This document shows, one piece after another, positions 14,421 to 14,563 of a stretch of DNA of 14,563 nucleotides (position 1 is its first letter; the number at the start of each line of letters is the position of its first letter). Made by a program: the position numbers and the translations under genes. The notes below the pieces were generated by a model. The model saw only the letters and a list, made by a program, of their open reading frames with translations. It was not told where the DNA came from and searched no databases. Source of the stretch: Planctomycetota bacterium (lineage in GTDB: Bacteria > Planctomycetota > Phycisphaerae > WQYP01). The stretch spans positions 1 through 14,563 of the forward strand of contig JAKBAC010000081.1 of NCBI GenBank assembly GCA_021809365.1, given 5' to 3'.

Positions 14421-14563
14421 GCCGCGGCGAAACATGACGGGGTGAACCACAGATGACGCCGTCAACAACGGCGACGCAAAGAGTAACACAGACACGACAA
14501 AATGGCCGATGTGTGGCGTTGTGATTTCTCGGAGTTCCGGGAGTTGGCGGTCAGGTGGGGGCG

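Larger units (their letters stand above)
13927..14563. other. Non-coding, repeat-rich intergenic region running to the window end
   Basis: I see no convincing gene in these 637 bases. A frame of about 109 codons at 13923-14252 runs through both copies of a palindromic repeat and looks like no protein I know. The region holds two copies of an 18-bp hairpin repeat, a 15-base dyad at 14056-14070 (TGCCACG/CGTGGCA), two copies of a 37-bp palindromic repeat, a short hairpin at 14457-14473 (CGCCGT/ACGGCG), and ACCACAGATG and AACACAGACAC words (about 14447-14494). Those words resemble the 'ACCACAGA...ACACAGA' intergenic filler seen in many PVC-group genomes. Confidence 0.6.

Overview
The window looks like chromosomal DNA from a member of the Planctomycetota, most likely a Phycisphaerae-like lineage, or another PVC bacterium. 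This is inferred from content only: a PEP-CTERM exported protein, a methyltransferase / FAD-oxidoreductase / type III polyketide synthase operon, a futalosine-pathway menaquinone gene, and hairpin-type intergenic repeats. Base composition and codon use look even across the window, and I see no phage, transposase, CRISPR array, tRNA or rRNA.

Layout. Positions 1-3758 read rightwards: the 3' end of a DAHP synthase gene (shikimate pathway entry), an M42 metallo-aminopeptidase, and a glycogen debranching enzyme. Positions 3780-7549 read leftwards. In transcription order they hold a secreted PEP-CTERM protein ending in a textbook terminator, then an extended -10 promoter driving a small one-pass membrane protein and queG (tRNA queuosine synthesis), then a small basic protein of unknown function with its own well-formed promoter and ribosome binding site. 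A divergent intergenic region (7550-7803) separates this block from the rightward operon 7804-10710: class I methyltransferase, FAD-dependent oxidoreductase (overlapping by ATGA) and type III PKS. After a structured spacer comes a UDP-glucuronate decarboxylase gene (11015-12001). It converges with leftward mqnE (aminofutalosine synthase), with 7 bases between the stop codons. mqnE is divergent from a cyclophilin-type peptidyl-prolyl isomerase. The last 637 bases (13927-14563) appear non-coding and are full of palindromic repeats.

How the genes fit together. Most are housekeeping: aromatic precursor, glycogen and nucleotide-sugar metabolism, tRNA modification, menaquinone and protein folding. 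The PKS operon is the specialised system. By analogy with bacterial type III PKS + methyltransferase + flavin-enzyme sets, it probably makes a methylated, oxidised alkyl-phenolic, alkylquinone or alkylpyrone lipid; the product cannot be read from sequence. Other points worth a look are a His-to-Gln change at a predicted metal ligand of the DAHP synthase, the orphan small gene at 3780-3974, and two families of intergenic hairpin repeats.
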